In this document: in pieces, positions 7,802 to 15,482 of the stretch
Layout of the letters: the number at the start of each line of letters is the position of its first letter
Position numbering within the stretch: the stretch's first letter is position 1
Assembly: GCF_019236175.1 (NCBI RefSeq)
Contig: NZ_JAFAJM010000014.1
Span: 310,001 to 374,000 of the forward strand
DNA length: 64,000 nucleotides
Source: Chryseobacterium sp.
GTDB taxonomy: Bacteria; Bacteroidota; Bacteroidia; Flavobacteriales; Weeksellaceae
Reading direction: 5' to 3'
Translations under genes and position numbers: made by a program
Notes under the pieces: generated by a model
What the model was told of the DNA's origin: nothing
The model's input: only the letters and a program-made list of their open reading frames with translations
Database searches by the model: none

Positions 7802-8956
7802 ATGAAAGTTTTTGCTCAACTTTGCATTTCAGTTTTTTCTCTGGCCAGCCCGTTCTTTATTTCACAAAACATCAGCATTAAAGGACATTCACAATATACA
7901 TTTCACCAATCCAAAATATATCTTGTTAATGCTTTTCACGACCGCTATTACGAAAAAGGGAAGCTTTTAGATTCCGCTTCGGTGGATCAGAAAGGAAATT
8001 TCCAGTTTAATGTTTCAGGCCTGAAAGAAGGAAGCCCGTATAAATTGATCGACAAGGATATCAAAGGTTACAGCGAAACACCTGTTTTTTTTATTTCTTC
8101 CAGAAATGTATCTGTTGATCTTTTCAAAATGGATTCCCTTCGGGTAAATGACAGCCGCCAGCTGCGCAGTGAAAAAAAAGACTTTGATCATTTTTTCAAG
8201 CCAGTCAGGGACAGATATCAGGATTTATATCAGGACGGCAATAAAGCAGTAGCTGAGTATGGAGGGATGGAAAAAATCCCCCGGGAATATTTCACTTCCT
8301 ATTATAAAATTCAGAATGAAATCATGGCTGATGAAAAGAAAATGCTTTCTGATTATGTAAAAGAATATTCCGGCTCAGGGATCGCTTTCTGGAAGTTTGT
8401 GGAAATGTTTCAGAAAAACCAGCTCAGTGTGCAGGAAGCCGGCTCGATATTAAGTTTTTTTTCACCTCTTATTAAAAAGACTTTTGCAGCCCGTGAAATA
8501 GCCGCTGAAATTCATCGGAAAAAAATATTCGCGATGGGGCAAACATTTCCGTTACCTTATGTCACTGATCTGGAGAAAAAAAAGGTAAACTTTAAAACCG
8601 GTCCGGATCAAAAATATACTCTGATTGAATTCTGGTTTAGCCACTGTCTGCCATGCAGACGTGATTTACCTGATTATATCAGGCTGTACCAAACTTTTGC
8701 CCCAAAAGGATTTACAATCATTAATATCGCTACAGACCGCACAAAAGACCTGCCTTATCTGCGAAAAACAATTAAAGATTTTAATATTCCCTGGGTTCAG
8801 TATCTGGATGAGAACGGGGATCAGGCCAAAGAATGGGGCATTAATTCTTTTCCGTCCAGCTTTTTACTGAACGATAAAAATGAGATCATTGGAATCAATC
8901 TTTCGGTTTCCGAATTGAATCATTTCCTGTTAAAAAATACAACCAAGAATGAGTAA
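7802..8956 (+). CDS. TlpA-like thioredoxin family protein of the RiPP locus
   Basis: A 384-residue protein with a signal peptide (residues 1-22), an N-terminal beta-rich DUF4369-like region (about 25-120), a helical linker, and a C-terminal TlpA/ResA-like thioredoxin domain whose redox motif is C282-L-P-C285 in the context FWFSHCLPCRRDLP. It is probably a periplasmic thiol:disulfide oxidoreductase. Its last 8 bases overlap the start of the VKOR gene, so it is translated with it. In a RiPP locus the likely job is keeping the cysteines of the peptide or of partner proteins in the right redox state; this is inferred from context. Confidence 0.85.
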   Translation: MKVFAQLCISVFSLASPFFISQNISIKGHSQYTFHQSKIYLVNAFHDRYYEKGKLLDSASVDQKGNFQFNVSGLKEGSPYKLIDKDIKGYSETPVFFISSRNVSVDLFKMDSLRVNDSRQLRSEKKDFDHFFKPVRDRYQDLYQDGNKAVAEYGGMEKIPREYFTSYYKIQNEIMADEKKMLSDYVKEYSGSGIAFWKFVEMFQKNQLSVQEAGSILSFFSPLIKKTFAAREIAAEIHRKKIFAMGQTFPLPYVTDLEKKKVNFKTGPDQKYTLIEFWFSHCLPCRRDLPDYIRLYQTFAPKGFTIINIATDRTKDLPYLRKTIKDFNIPWVQYLDENGDQAKEWGINSFPSSFLLNDKNEIIGINLSVSELNHFLLKNTTKNE

Positions 8957-10442
8957 TAATATTCGAATTCTCTATAAATACCTGAAAAATAAAAATATAG
9001 AGGTAGACTATCCCGACTTTGAAACATCCGTTAGTTCCCACCCTGATTATCCTGAAATTATATCTTATGTGGATGCCCTGAACATACTGAATATTAAATA
9101 TGATATGTACAGTTATGAAGAAGTAAAAGATCAGATCGACCCTAAAGACCTTGTCATCTTTTATGATGAATTAAGGGAACTGACATTTGAATACCATCCA
9201 AAAGACGATCTGGAAGAAGGCCTTGTTTTGATTGTTGAAGAGCTTCCGTTTAAGAAAGCAATCTTCAGGGCAGACCGGAAGATGATTGTTTATGTCGTTC
9301 TACTTTTGTTTCTTGGCTACCTGGAAACAATTTCCGGTTCGTGGAGTCTTTTGGTTCTTTTAATTTGTTCTTTTGCAGGAGTTTATGTCTCCTATAGCGG
9401 ACTTTCGATGGAGCTGGGAATAGAATCCGATTTCTCCAATAAATTCTGTTCTTCCAAAGAGGAAAAATCAAGTTGCAGCTCGGTGATCAATTCTGCAAAA
9501 AAGATCGATGTCAAGTTAGGGCATCTCAGTTTCTTCTTTTTTGTTTTCCAGGTTTTTTTACTGGGATTCAGTCTTGCAGTTCCGGAATATATGTATCTTT
9601 TTTTATTGGGATCACTGCTAAGTATACCGGTAACAGTCTATTCTTTATATTTCCAGTTTTTCGTGGAAAAGAAGTGGTGCACCATCTGTCTCTCAACGAT
9701 CGCTGTATTGTATATCCAGGTAGTGACCGGTTTTTTTGCTTACAAGGAACTGGCGGTTGAAATGAGTTTGAACAAGTTCTTATTGCTGGCCTTGATCGGT
9801 GCGGTATCTTATCTTGCCACCTCTTTTGTATCTTCCCAAACTGCTTTAGTGGAAAGACTGAAGACCACGAATACCGGGCTTATTAAGTTTTACCGGAATT
9901 ATGATTTGTTTAAATTTTCCCTGATTAAAAGCAAAAAAATTAATCTGGATACTGAAACAATGGGAGTAATGATCGGCGGGCAGCAGGAACATGATCAACC
10001 CGTGATCACCATGATCTCAAATCCTACCTGTAAATACTGTAAAGAAACGTATAGGACTCTATTGGATATTTATCGTGCTGATCCGGAAAGTATAGTGATC
10101 CAGATTGTTTTTTATGATAAGAATTTCATGCCGGAAAGCGAAGCAATGATCAGAAATATTTTTTACCATTATTTTCGTTCGGGCGGCCTTTCTACCCTGG
10201 AACTATTAGCTTACGATTTTGAATTTTTTAGAAAAAAACAGGAAATAGGGGATGACATACACTTGCTGATCGAAGAGCAGATCCAGAAACAAAACCGCTT
10301 CGGAATGACAGAGAATTTTGAATTTTCACCTACTTTACTCATCAACCAGTATGTGTTTCCGGAAAATTATTCAAGATCTCATATCAGGTATTTTATTCCT
10401 GATTTAATTAATGATATGCAAGAAACCAAAGTTTATGTCTGA
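8949..10442 (+). CDS. C39-like / vitamin K epoxide reductase / thioredoxin fusion protein
   Basis: A 497-residue membrane protein. Residues 1-105 resemble the C39 peptidase-like N-terminus common in Bacteroidota VKOR proteins, but no catalytic Cys is visible. Residues ~110-290 form a VKOR four- to five-helix bundle with the active-site motif C244-T-I-C247 and loop cysteines in FCSSKEEKSSCSS. Residues ~335-495 form a thioredoxin-like domain with C361-K-Y-C364. VKOR-Trx fusions oxidise exported proteins using quinone, replacing DsbB/DsbA. Overlaps of 8 bases with both neighbours show tight coupling with the TlpA-like and LanB genes. It may introduce disulfides into the Cys-rich peptide. Confidence 0.88.
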   Translation: MSNNIRILYKYLKNKNIEVDYPDFETSVSSHPDYPEIISYVDALNILNIKYDMYSYEEVKDQIDPKDLVIFYDELRELTFEYHPKDDLEEGLVLIVEELPFKKAIFRADRKMIVYVVLLLFLGYLETISGSWSLLVLLICSFAGVYVSYSGLSMELGIESDFSNKFCSSKEEKSSCSSVINSAKKIDVKLGHLSFFFFVFQVFLLGFSLAVPEYMYLFLLGSLLSIPVTVYSLYFQFFVEKKWCTICLSTIAVLYIQVVTGFFAYKELAVEMSLNKFLLLALIGAVSYLATSFVSSQTALVERLKTTNTGLIKFYRNYDLFKFSLIKSKKINLDTETMGVMIGGQQEHDQPVITMISNPTCKYCKETYRTLLDIYRADPESIVIQIVFYDKNFMPESEAMIRNIFYHYFRSGGLSTLELLAYDFEFFRKKQEIGDDIHLLIEEQIQKQNRFGMTENFEFSPTLLINQYVFPENYSRSHIRYFIPDLINDMQETKVYV

Positions 10443-13398
10443 CTCTCTTTTTTCTAAGGCAATTTTAAGAAGACCCTTGTTGGGTATTGATTTCTTTAAG
10501 TCGGCTTACCTTTCCAGTATGTCATTTAAAGATACATTTCAAAAGGTGTCCCACAATAGTCTTTTTATGGATTCTATAAAAATGGCCTCCGGTCATTTCT
10601 TTGAATTTCTGTTAGAATATGATCATAAGACAGCAGATAAAAAGAAAAATATTGAGTTTTCGTTCTATAAGTATTTTTCCAGGGCAGCCACCAGATCGGT
10701 ACCATTCGGGATGTTCTCGGGGATCGGACTGCTTGATCTTTGTCATAAAGAAATAAATACATCGGAAGGGTATACGGAGATCCGTGGGAAGATTAGCTAT
10801 TCGTATCTGGATCAGATTGTAAAAAGGGCTAACGAAAACAGAACCATCAGGATGAAGCTTAGCTATTCCCTTAATAATACCTTTTCAATTAATCAGAAAG
10901 GAGAAGCTGTTTATATTCAAAAAGACCTCCAGAGTGTTGCTAACGGATATATAAAAAACAGTGTTGAGAATGATGAGGTAATGAGTTCTATTTTTGAATT
11001 TTGTCAGAAAGAAAGATCTATGGCTGAGTTCATTCATTTTCTGACAGAGACTTTTAAGGTGACGGAAGATGAAGGGTTGGCATTTTTTGATGATTTGCTG
11101 GAGGAGTCCATTATTTTTTCTAATCTTAAGTACTCCAGTCTCGGAAGCCATTATCTTGCCAATGACGTATTGGAGCTTATTATTTCAGATGAGCTGAAAC
11201 AGGATGATCCTTCTCTTTATAAAGACCTTCTCGATATTTTTGAACTCCAAACCAAAGGACTGACCGGAAAGACTTTAGATCAGCAGATTCATTACGATCT
11301 TTATTTTCAGGGAGATCAAGGCATCAGCCCAAAAATAGCAACGGAGGTGGAAGATATTCTCCTGATTTATGAGAAATTATCGCAAAATTTTGATACCAAG
11401 CCGGCAGTATTCGAAATATTCATTGATGCTTTCATCAAAAAATATGGTGAAAGAGAAATTCCACTATTGGAGGTCTTGTCTCTTGATGATAGAGATAATA
11501 TCGGAATGACAGGCGGTTCACATCTGCAGCTCGGGAAATCTGAAAGCCTGATTCTGAAAAAAATGTTTGAAGGAGCCAGAGAAGGTAAAATAAAGATTGA
11601 TCTTGAAAAACAGGATCTGGTATCCTTCTCCGGAACCGTTCCGGATACCGGGACAAAATATTGTTCTGTTTCACTTTTTAATGATCATGACAGCAGTAAA
11701 AGGACCATCAGCATCAATTATCTTTCCTATGCTTCTCCGCTAAAGATACTGGGAAGATTTACCGCGGACAGGAAAATCAGAAATTTTGCAGATGAAATCC
11801 AGGAATATGAGAAGACCACACTGGGCCCCGATTTTATCTGGGCTGAAATAGAGCACCTTCCTACTCATCTTGCCGGTCAGATCGTACAACGGAATATTCA
11901 GTGTGAATACATTATCAGGTATCCCAATGACAGCCCGTCATACAGCCATCAGAAATATATTGACATTCATGATCTGTCGGTAAGTATTATCGATTCCCGG
12001 GTATATTTAAGAAGTAAAAAATACAACAAATATGTTATTCCGAGGTTCTCTGCCTTTTTTGATGCGAAACACCCGGTTAATAGCCCTATATTCAGTCTTT
12101 TACTCGATATAGGTGCTCAGTTTGATAACAAAGAAAAATCGGGTATACCCATCGATAAGGTAATGAAGATTTCCGGCTTTTTTCCGAGAATCTGCTACAG
12201 AAACCATATTTTAAAAAAAGCACACTGGAGGGTAGAGGCCAGTGAATTTTTCAAAAACAAAAACGAAAATCCTGAAGTCAGCATGCAATCCTATAAAAAG
12301 AATGCAGAAAGACTGGGTATCAATCCGTCATTCTGTATCGTGGAAGGAGAAAATGAGCTTTATATTAATGAGAACATTCCGGTTTCCATCGAATTATTTT
12401 TAAAAGAGCTTAAAAAGAAAGGCAGCTTAGTTCTTTGTGAAGTTCTTTATGATGAGTATATTCCTTTCAGTCTGAGCGGTGAAAAGGAAAAGGTGCTTTC
12501 AGAAATTATTTTTGCTTTTAAAAACAAAGCACTGGTATCCCACTCATCCCTGTCCATACCTGAAGATATAAAAGTTCCGGGAAAACTATTCCCTTTTATG
12601 GACGACTGTATTTATCTGAAGTTATTTATCAGTAAAAAAGATGCCGCCCCATTGATTTCGGATCTTATACCTTACCTGAATCAGCTGGCGGAGAATGGCA
12701 TACTGAGCCATTTTGTCTATCTGTATTATTACAGTCCTGATTTTCACATACGATTGAGGATTTTCTCTTCCAGGCCTATGGACGCTGTTCATGAACTGAG
12801 TGCCTTTCTGAAAGAAAAACAAAACGATATCGATCAAATTCAATATACTACTTATGACAGAGAAATGAGACGTTATTCAGGAGATCATATCCTGTTTTTT
12901 GAAAAACTACACCATCTCGACAGCCTGGTAGCACATCAGACGATAAAGGAAACGCTGGAAGGAAACGCTGAAGAGCTGTTCTTTTGTCTTAGAACTGCAT
13001 TATATTATATTGACAGTATGTATGACAGCTGGGAAGAGAAGATAAGCTATGTAAAGAAAATAAAGAATGCTTTCGGATCGGAGCTCAGAGCCGGTCCCGA
13101 TACCAGCCGTTATGTTCATAAGATCTTTTCAGAGAATAAAGAAAACATAGCGTTTATTTTAGAATCTGAATTTCCTGAAACGGATAGGATTCTGAAGGAA
13201 ATCAGACTACAGATCCGGACCGCACCGGTTTTCTGGACTGCAGATACAAAGGAAGCCCAGATCTTTAATCTGATTCATATGCATATAATGAGAATTGTAA
13301 AGCAGAATAACCGCTTCTTTGAATTTGTTTTATATTCTGTTTTGGAGAAAAAACTCAACGAAATCCTGTACCGAAGCCAGACAGTCGAAAAAAGCTGA
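10435..13398 (+). CDS. LanB-type lantibiotic dehydratase
   Basis: A 987-residue protein of full LanB length. The N-terminal part (residues ~1-690) is the glutamyl-tRNA-dependent dehydratase domain with the hallmark ATRSVPFGMFSG (near residues 85-96). The C-terminal part from about residue 720 is the thiopeptide-type/SpaB-C elimination domain (KLFISKKDAAPLI, YYSPDFHIRLRIF, MRRYSG). Such enzymes glutamylate and then dehydrate Ser/Thr in RiPP precursors. I chose the ATG at 10435 because it overlaps the upstream stop by 8 bases, exactly like the previous junction; the frame could extend to 10411. No LanC cyclase, LanT or LanP is seen nearby. Confidence 0.92.
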   Translation: MSDSLFSKAILRRPLLGIDFFKSAYLSSMSFKDTFQKVSHNSLFMDSIKMASGHFFEFLLEYDHKTADKKKNIEFSFYKYFSRAATRSVPFGMFSGIGLLDLCHKEINTSEGYTEIRGKISYSYLDQIVKRANENRTIRMKLSYSLNNTFSINQKGEAVYIQKDLQSVANGYIKNSVENDEVMSSIFEFCQKERSMAEFIHFLTETFKVTEDEGLAFFDDLLEESIIFSNLKYSSLGSHYLANDVLELIISDELKQDDPSLYKDLLDIFELQTKGLTGKTLDQQIHYDLYFQGDQGISPKIATEVEDILLIYEKLSQNFDTKPAVFEIFIDAFIKKYGEREIPLLEVLSLDDRDNIGMTGGSHLQLGKSESLILKKMFEGAREGKIKIDLEKQDLVSFSGTVPDTGTKYCSVSLFNDHDSSKRTISINYLSYASPLKILGRFTADRKIRNFADEIQEYEKTTLGPDFIWAEIEHLPTHLAGQIVQRNIQCEYIIRYPNDSPSYSHQKYIDIHDLSVSIIDSRVYLRSKKYNKYVIPRFSAFFDAKHPVNSPIFSLLLDIGAQFDNKEKSGIPIDKVMKISGFFPRICYRNHILKKAHWRVEASEFFKNKNENPEVSMQSYKKNAERLGINPSFCIVEGENELYINENIPVSIELFLKELKKKGSLVLCEVLYDEYIPFSLSGEKEKVLSEIIFAFKNKALVSHSSLSIPEDIKVPGKLFPFMDDCIYLKLFISKKDAAPLISDLIPYLNQLAENGILSHFVYLYYYSPDFHIRLRIFSSRPMDAVHELSAFLKEKQNDIDQIQYTTYDREMRRYSGDHILFFEKLHHLDSLVAHQTIKETLEGNAEELFFCLRTALYYIDSMYDSWEEKISYVKKIKNAFGSELRAGPDTSRYVHKIFSENKENIAFILESEFPETDRILKEIRLQIRTAPVFWTADTKEAQIFNLIHMHIMRIVKQNNRFFEFVLYSVLEKKLNEILYRSQTVEKS

Positions 13399-13408
13399 TC
13401 AGTATAAA

Positions 13409-13432
13409 AACGGACTTTAGTCCGTTTTTTTT
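13409..13432 (+). terminator. Rho-independent terminator of the RiPP operon
   Basis: ACGGAC (13410-13415) and GTCCGT (13420-13425) pair around a TTTA loop, flanked by A before and eight T after. Confidence 0.85.
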
Positions 13433-13505
13433 ATGGAATAATCCCGCCATAACCTGTTATTTGTAAAAACTTTATATCCTGTAAACCAGGTTTTTATATT
13501 TATTA

Positions 13506-13520
13506 GCGTAAAATTAACAC
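13506..13520 (+). promoter_or_regulatory. Candidate NrtR-type operator S1
   Basis: GCGTAAAATTAACAC fits the consensus GYGTWAnnnTWACRC. It lies just upstream of the -33 region of the NADAR promoter. Its centre is 54 bases from that of S2, close to five helical turns, so bound proteins would face the same side of the DNA. Confidence 0.5.
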
Positions 13521-13528
13521 AAATAAAT

Positions 13529-13560
13529 TTGGCACTTAAAATGATATTGTATTACATTTG
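13529..13560 (+). promoter_or_regulatory. Promoter of the NADAR gene
   Basis: TTG at 13529-13531 and TACATTTG at 13553-13560 form a -33/-7 pair with 21 bases between them. The -7 element ends on the first base of operator S2. The ATG is at 13578. Confidence 0.65.
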
Positions 13561-13574
13561 CGTAGAAATAACAC
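13560..13574 (+). promoter_or_regulatory. Candidate NrtR-type operator S2
   Basis: GCGTAGAAATAACAC begins exactly on the last G of the -7 element, the same geometry as site N1 in front of the regulator gene. It would cover the transcription start of the NADAR gene. Confidence 0.55.
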
Positions 13575-13577
13575 AAT

Positions 13578-14120
13578 ATGAAATACACCATACAAAATAT
13601 TAAAGACAGGTTTCAGAAGAAACAAAGGATAAAGTTTTTGTTTTTCTGGGGGCATACGGTTAAAGATGAAATCACCAAATCATGTTTTAGCCAATGGTTT
13701 ACAGGGAATTTTGAAGAGAACGGGATCGTTTATAAAACAGCAGAACATTATATGATGGCCGGTAAAGCAAGATTATTTAATGATCCTGAAACGCTGGAAA
13801 AAATACTGAAAGCAGCAAGTCCGAATCAGGTTAAAACTCTGGGAAGACAAGTAAAAAACTTTGACCCGAAACTTTGGAATGAGCACAAATATGAGATTGT
13901 AAAACAGGGAAATCTTTTGAAATTTTCACAGAACAAAAAGTATAAAGACTTTCTTTTGTCAACAGGAGAGAAAATCCTTGTAGAAGCCAGTCCATACGAT
14001 ACCATTTGGGGAATCGGAATGCTGGAAACAGATTCAAGAGCAGAAAATCCTTTATTATGGAACGGAGAAAACCTTTTAGGATTTGCTTTGATGGAAGTAA
14101 GAGATGAATTAAGAGGGTAA
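13578..14120 (+). CDS. NADAR family protein (YbiA-like, DUF1768)
   Basis: A 180-residue single-domain NADAR protein. Visible family features are FFWGH near the N-terminus, CFSQWF (residues 36-41), TAEHYMMAGKA (54-64) with the conserved Glu56, LGR-V (88-92) and EASPYDTIWGIG (136-147). YbiA/NADAR proteins act on N-glycosidic bonds in ADP-ribose-linked substrates; some have been reported to remove ADP-ribose from guanine. It is the first gene of a long co-directional block of ADP-ribose-related genes and has its own promoter flanked by two copies of the candidate NrtR operator. Confidence 0.93.
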   Translation: MKYTIQNIKDRFQKKQRIKFLFFWGHTVKDEITKSCFSQWFTGNFEENGIVYKTAEHYMMAGKARLFNDPETLEKILKAASPNQVKTLGRQVKNFDPKLWNEHKYEIVKQGNLLKFSQNKKYKDFLLSTGEKILVEASPYDTIWGIGMLETDSRAENPLLWNGENLLGFALMEVRDELRG

Positions 14121-14213
14121 AAACACAATAACCGGTCACAAAATAGCACTATGAAAAGGTAAGTCCTGATGAATATTAAATAATGTTTTGCAAAACTATG
14201 TCCTTTTCAATTA

Positions 14214-14228
14214 GCGTAATAATAACGC
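14214..14228 (+). promoter_or_regulatory. Candidate NrtR-type operator S3
   Basis: GCGTAATAATAACGC has perfect GCGT/ACGC arms and is the best palindrome of the four sites. It lies 17 bases before the ATG of the next gene. The bases before it (TCAATTAG, sharing the last G) are a degenerate -7 element in the same geometry as the other promoters. Confidence 0.6.
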
Positions 14229-14245
14229 AAAAAAAATAATCAGAT

Positions 14246-14581
14246 ATGGAAGATGAATTAAAACCAAGATTTATCGAGTCATTACAAAGAAATAATGATC
14301 AGATCAGAGAAGACCGTGCGCGAACGATCGGAGAAGATTCAGAGTTGATTTACAGGCGCAAGGTAGAAGACATCGGGTTAAGAATCAAAAGACTCGAGCG
14401 TGAACAGGAAGGACTTATTGATGTGAGTCCTTTGGACAGAAACAGTTTGACTTTTGCGGATTTTAATCCCGAAGCATTCGTTCAGAAGGACATGGAATTA
14501 TCATTAACTATCAGAAATCTGAATATTCAGTTAGGAGTTTCTCAAAAGAGATTTGAATATTTATTCGGCAAAACATTTTAA
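14246..14581 (+). CDS. Small coiled-coil protein in the ADP-ribose cluster
   Basis: A 111-residue protein, very rich in Arg, Glu and Asp, with predicted long helices (SELIYRRKVEDIGLRIKRLE, about residues 31-50, and MELSLTIRNLNIQLGVSQKR, about 82-101) and a short central region rich in Asp and Phe. I do not recognise the family. It starts 17 bases after operator S3 and ends 2 bases before the VWA gene, so the two products probably work together, perhaps as a structural partner. No signal peptide, so cytoplasmic. Confidence 0.7.
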   Translation: MEDELKPRFIESLQRNNDQIREDRARTIGEDSELIYRRKVEDIGLRIKRLEREQEGLIDVSPLDRNSLTFADFNPEAFVQKDMELSLTIRNLNIQLGVSQKRFEYLFGKTF

Positions 14582-14583
14582 TT

Positions 14584-15438
14584 ATGGGAGGTACAAGATA
14601 CGATATAGACGCTCGTTATAACAGAGCAAGCAGAGCAGGTTACGGAACAAAATCCGCAGGTGAAATTTTTACACAGAATGCCAAAAGACAGGCACATCCA
14701 TCAATGATTCCTCAAGGAATTTCTTTCAGGGAGTCCAGAGATTCTGAGGTACATCCCAATACAGTTCCTATTATTCTGGGATTGGACGTTACAGGAAGTA
14801 TGGGACATATTCCACATCAACTCATTAAAGAAGGCCTTCCTAAACTGATGGGTGGAATCATCCAGGGTGGCGTTCCTGATCCGGCATTGCTTTTTCTGGG
14901 AATAGGAGATCATGAATGTGACAATTATCCGTTACAGATAGGCCAGTTTGAGTCCGGAGATGAAGAACTGGATATGTGGCTTACCCGTACTTATATTGAA
15001 TCCGGAGGCGGTGGAAATGGAGGTGAGAGTTATCTATTAGCATGGTATTTTGCCGCCTTCCATACCAGAACAGATGCTTTTGAAAAAAGAAATCAGAAAG
15101 GGCTATTGTTTACCGTAGGTGACGAACCTTGCCTGAAAGTACTTTCGGCATCAGCCATCAGAGAAATCATGGGCTCAGGACAGCAAACCTATACTCACTT
15201 CGATCTGTTGGAAGAAGCTAAAAAGAAATACGAGGTATATCATATCAATGTTCTGCATTCTGATCAGGCGATAAGAGCAAATAGAGATTGGAAGGAATTA
15301 TTAGGAGAAAATTGTATATCCATACCAGACCATAGAGATATTCCGGAGGTGATCACAAAGATTATCTGCAATAAATGTAAAGATAAAACCTTTGGAACAC
15401 CAAACGTAGACGGGTTAGACAATATACAGATGCTGTAG
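14584..15438 (+). CDS. VWA-like protein with MIDAS motif
   Basis: A 284-residue protein with a Gly/Arg-rich N-terminus (GGTRYDIDARYNRASRAGYG) and a von Willebrand factor A-like domain from about residue 55. Its metal-ion-dependent adhesion site reads LDVTGSMG, a DxTxS variant of DxSxS, followed by the Gly-rich ESGGGGNGGES loop and a later GDEP. A C-terminal CNKC pair could bind metal. No signal peptide, so cytoplasmic. VWA proteins often scaffold or drive chaperone-like ATPase complexes, but no MoxR-type ATPase is seen nearby. Substrate and partner are unknown; operon membership ties it to ADP-ribose metabolism. Confidence 0.78.
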   Translation: MGGTRYDIDARYNRASRAGYGTKSAGEIFTQNAKRQAHPSMIPQGISFRESRDSEVHPNTVPIILGLDVTGSMGHIPHQLIKEGLPKLMGGIIQGGVPDPALLFLGIGDHECDNYPLQIGQFESGDEELDMWLTRTYIESGGGGNGGESYLLAWYFAAFHTRTDAFEKRNQKGLLFTVGDEPCLKVLSASAIREIMGSGQQTYTHFDLLEEAKKKYEVYHINVLHSDQAIRANRDWKELLGENCISIPDHRDIPEVITKIICNKCKDKTFGTPNVDGLDNIQML

Positions 15439-15482
15439 ATCACAAATTAGCCACAGCGGCAATAACTTTAAAAATACCAGAC

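Noticed and set aside
13831-14149. Two long minus-strand frames opposite the NADAR gene
   Set aside because: They have no promoter or recognisable motif and mirror the well-conserved NADAR coding strand.
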